This document shows, piece by piece, positions 4,900 through 5,248 of a stretch of 5,248 nt of DNA. Below the pieces are notes generated by a model. The model was not told where the DNA came from, ran no database searches, and saw only the letters and a program-made list of their open reading frames with translations. How positions within the stretch are numbered: position 1 is the stretch's first letter; each line of letters opens with the position of its first letter. Both the position numbers and the translations under genes were made by a program. The DNA is from an uncultured Akkermansia sp. Lineage in GTDB: Bacteria > Verrucomicrobiota > Verrucomicrobiia > Verrucomicrobiales > Akkermansiaceae. The stretch covers positions 1 through 5,248 of the forward strand of contig CAJGCY010000169.1 in the NCBI GenBank assembly GCA_904501955.1, given 5' to 3'.

Positions 4900-5248
4900 G
4901 CTTTACCTGAACACCGAGCGCGAGTGGGTCACAGAGGAGCTGTTGGAGCACTTTGCACAAGCTCTGCAAGCCCTGCTCCCGGAGTTGTTAGCAACCCCTC
5001 AGGGACCGGACCACGTTTTATCCACCCTGCCCGTTGTTGAGATAGCCGTGGTGGATGATGAAACCATCGCCCGCGTACACGATGAGTTCTTGAACGACCC
5101 GAGCGAGACGGACGCCATCACCTTCCCCTACGGTGAAATTTTAGTCAGCTGCGACACCGCCGCTCGCTACGCTGCAGAACACAATCTTTCCCCGCAAGAG
5201 GAGCTTTTCCGCTACATGGTGCACGGTCTTACCCACCTGCACGGCTAC
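4883..5248 (+). CDS. ybeY: YbeY endoribonuclease / rRNA maturation factor, C-terminus cut by window edge
   Basis: YbeY is a zinc-dependent endoribonuclease involved in 16S rRNA 3'-end maturation and ribosome quality control. The visible 122 residues include VVEIAVVDDETI (51-62), TDAITFPYGEILVS (76-89) and the start of the metal motif HGLTHLHGY (114-122). Its His114 and His118 are the first two zinc ligands; the third His should lie just past the window edge. Family proteins are about 150 aa, so roughly 30 residues are missing. The stretch before TD (LNDPSE) is short and acidic and lacks the basic YRG-type segment of the E. coli protein. This resembles the shorter variant found in some other phyla (from memory). 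The ATG at 4883 lies inside the tadA 3' end in a different frame, with no clear Shine-Dalgarno, which points to translational coupling. Both products act on structural RNA. Confidence 0.92.
   Translation, partial: MTPQIELYLNTEREWVTEELLEHFAQALQALLPELLATPQGPDHVLSTLPVVEIAVVDDETIARVHDEFLNDPSETDAITFPYGEILVSCDTAARYAAEHNLSPQEELFRYMVHGLTHLHGY

Noticed and set aside
1..5248. CRISPR array, IS element, tRNA, rRNA or attachment site
   Set aside because: No regularly spaced direct repeats, transposase-like product, cloverleaf or terminal inverted repeats were seen on either strand.

Overview
The window is a stretch of bacterial chromosome, mostly housekeeping genes around a pair of unrecognised secreted-protein genes. 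There is no sign of phage, IS element, CRISPR array, tRNA or rRNA. Base composition looks moderate, roughly 50-55% GC by eye. Family variants in ArgB, TadA and YbeY, together with poor Shine-Dalgarno use, fit a Verrucomicrobiota-type (Akkermansia-like) genome. That placement is a best guess from memory of these families, at about 0.5 confidence.

Left part, minus strand (1-1785): a CorA-family divalent-cation transporter is followed after 4 nt by argB (acetylglutamate kinase, second step of arginine synthesis). ArgB runs off the left edge without its C-terminus. A probable extended -10 promoter for this pair lies at 1841-1869, overlapped by two short inverted repeats.

Middle, plus strand (1902-3756): a near-consensus sigma70-type promoter with a 10-bp palindrome in its spacer drives two adjacent genes of about 300 codons. 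Both encode exported acidic proteins of unknown function. They look like diverged tandem paralogues built mainly of beta strands. The first carries a 34-residue Asp/Glu run, apparently placed in a loop that is short in the second, and an EF-hand-like calcium loop. This pair is the least explained part of the window.

Right part, plus strand (3812-5248): a 165-codon gene for a soluble, probably helical protein with extreme codon bias (all Lys AAG, all Gln CAG) suggests high expression. A possible terminator straddles its stop codon. It is followed by tadA (tRNA adenosine deaminase, GTG start), which overlaps ybeY (rRNA maturation endonuclease) by 17 nt. ybeY is cut by the right edge inside its zinc-binding motif. 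tadA and ybeY form a plausible RNA-maturation unit.

I do not see a demonstrable new biological system. The acidic secreted pair and the codon-biased small protein are the best candidates for further work.
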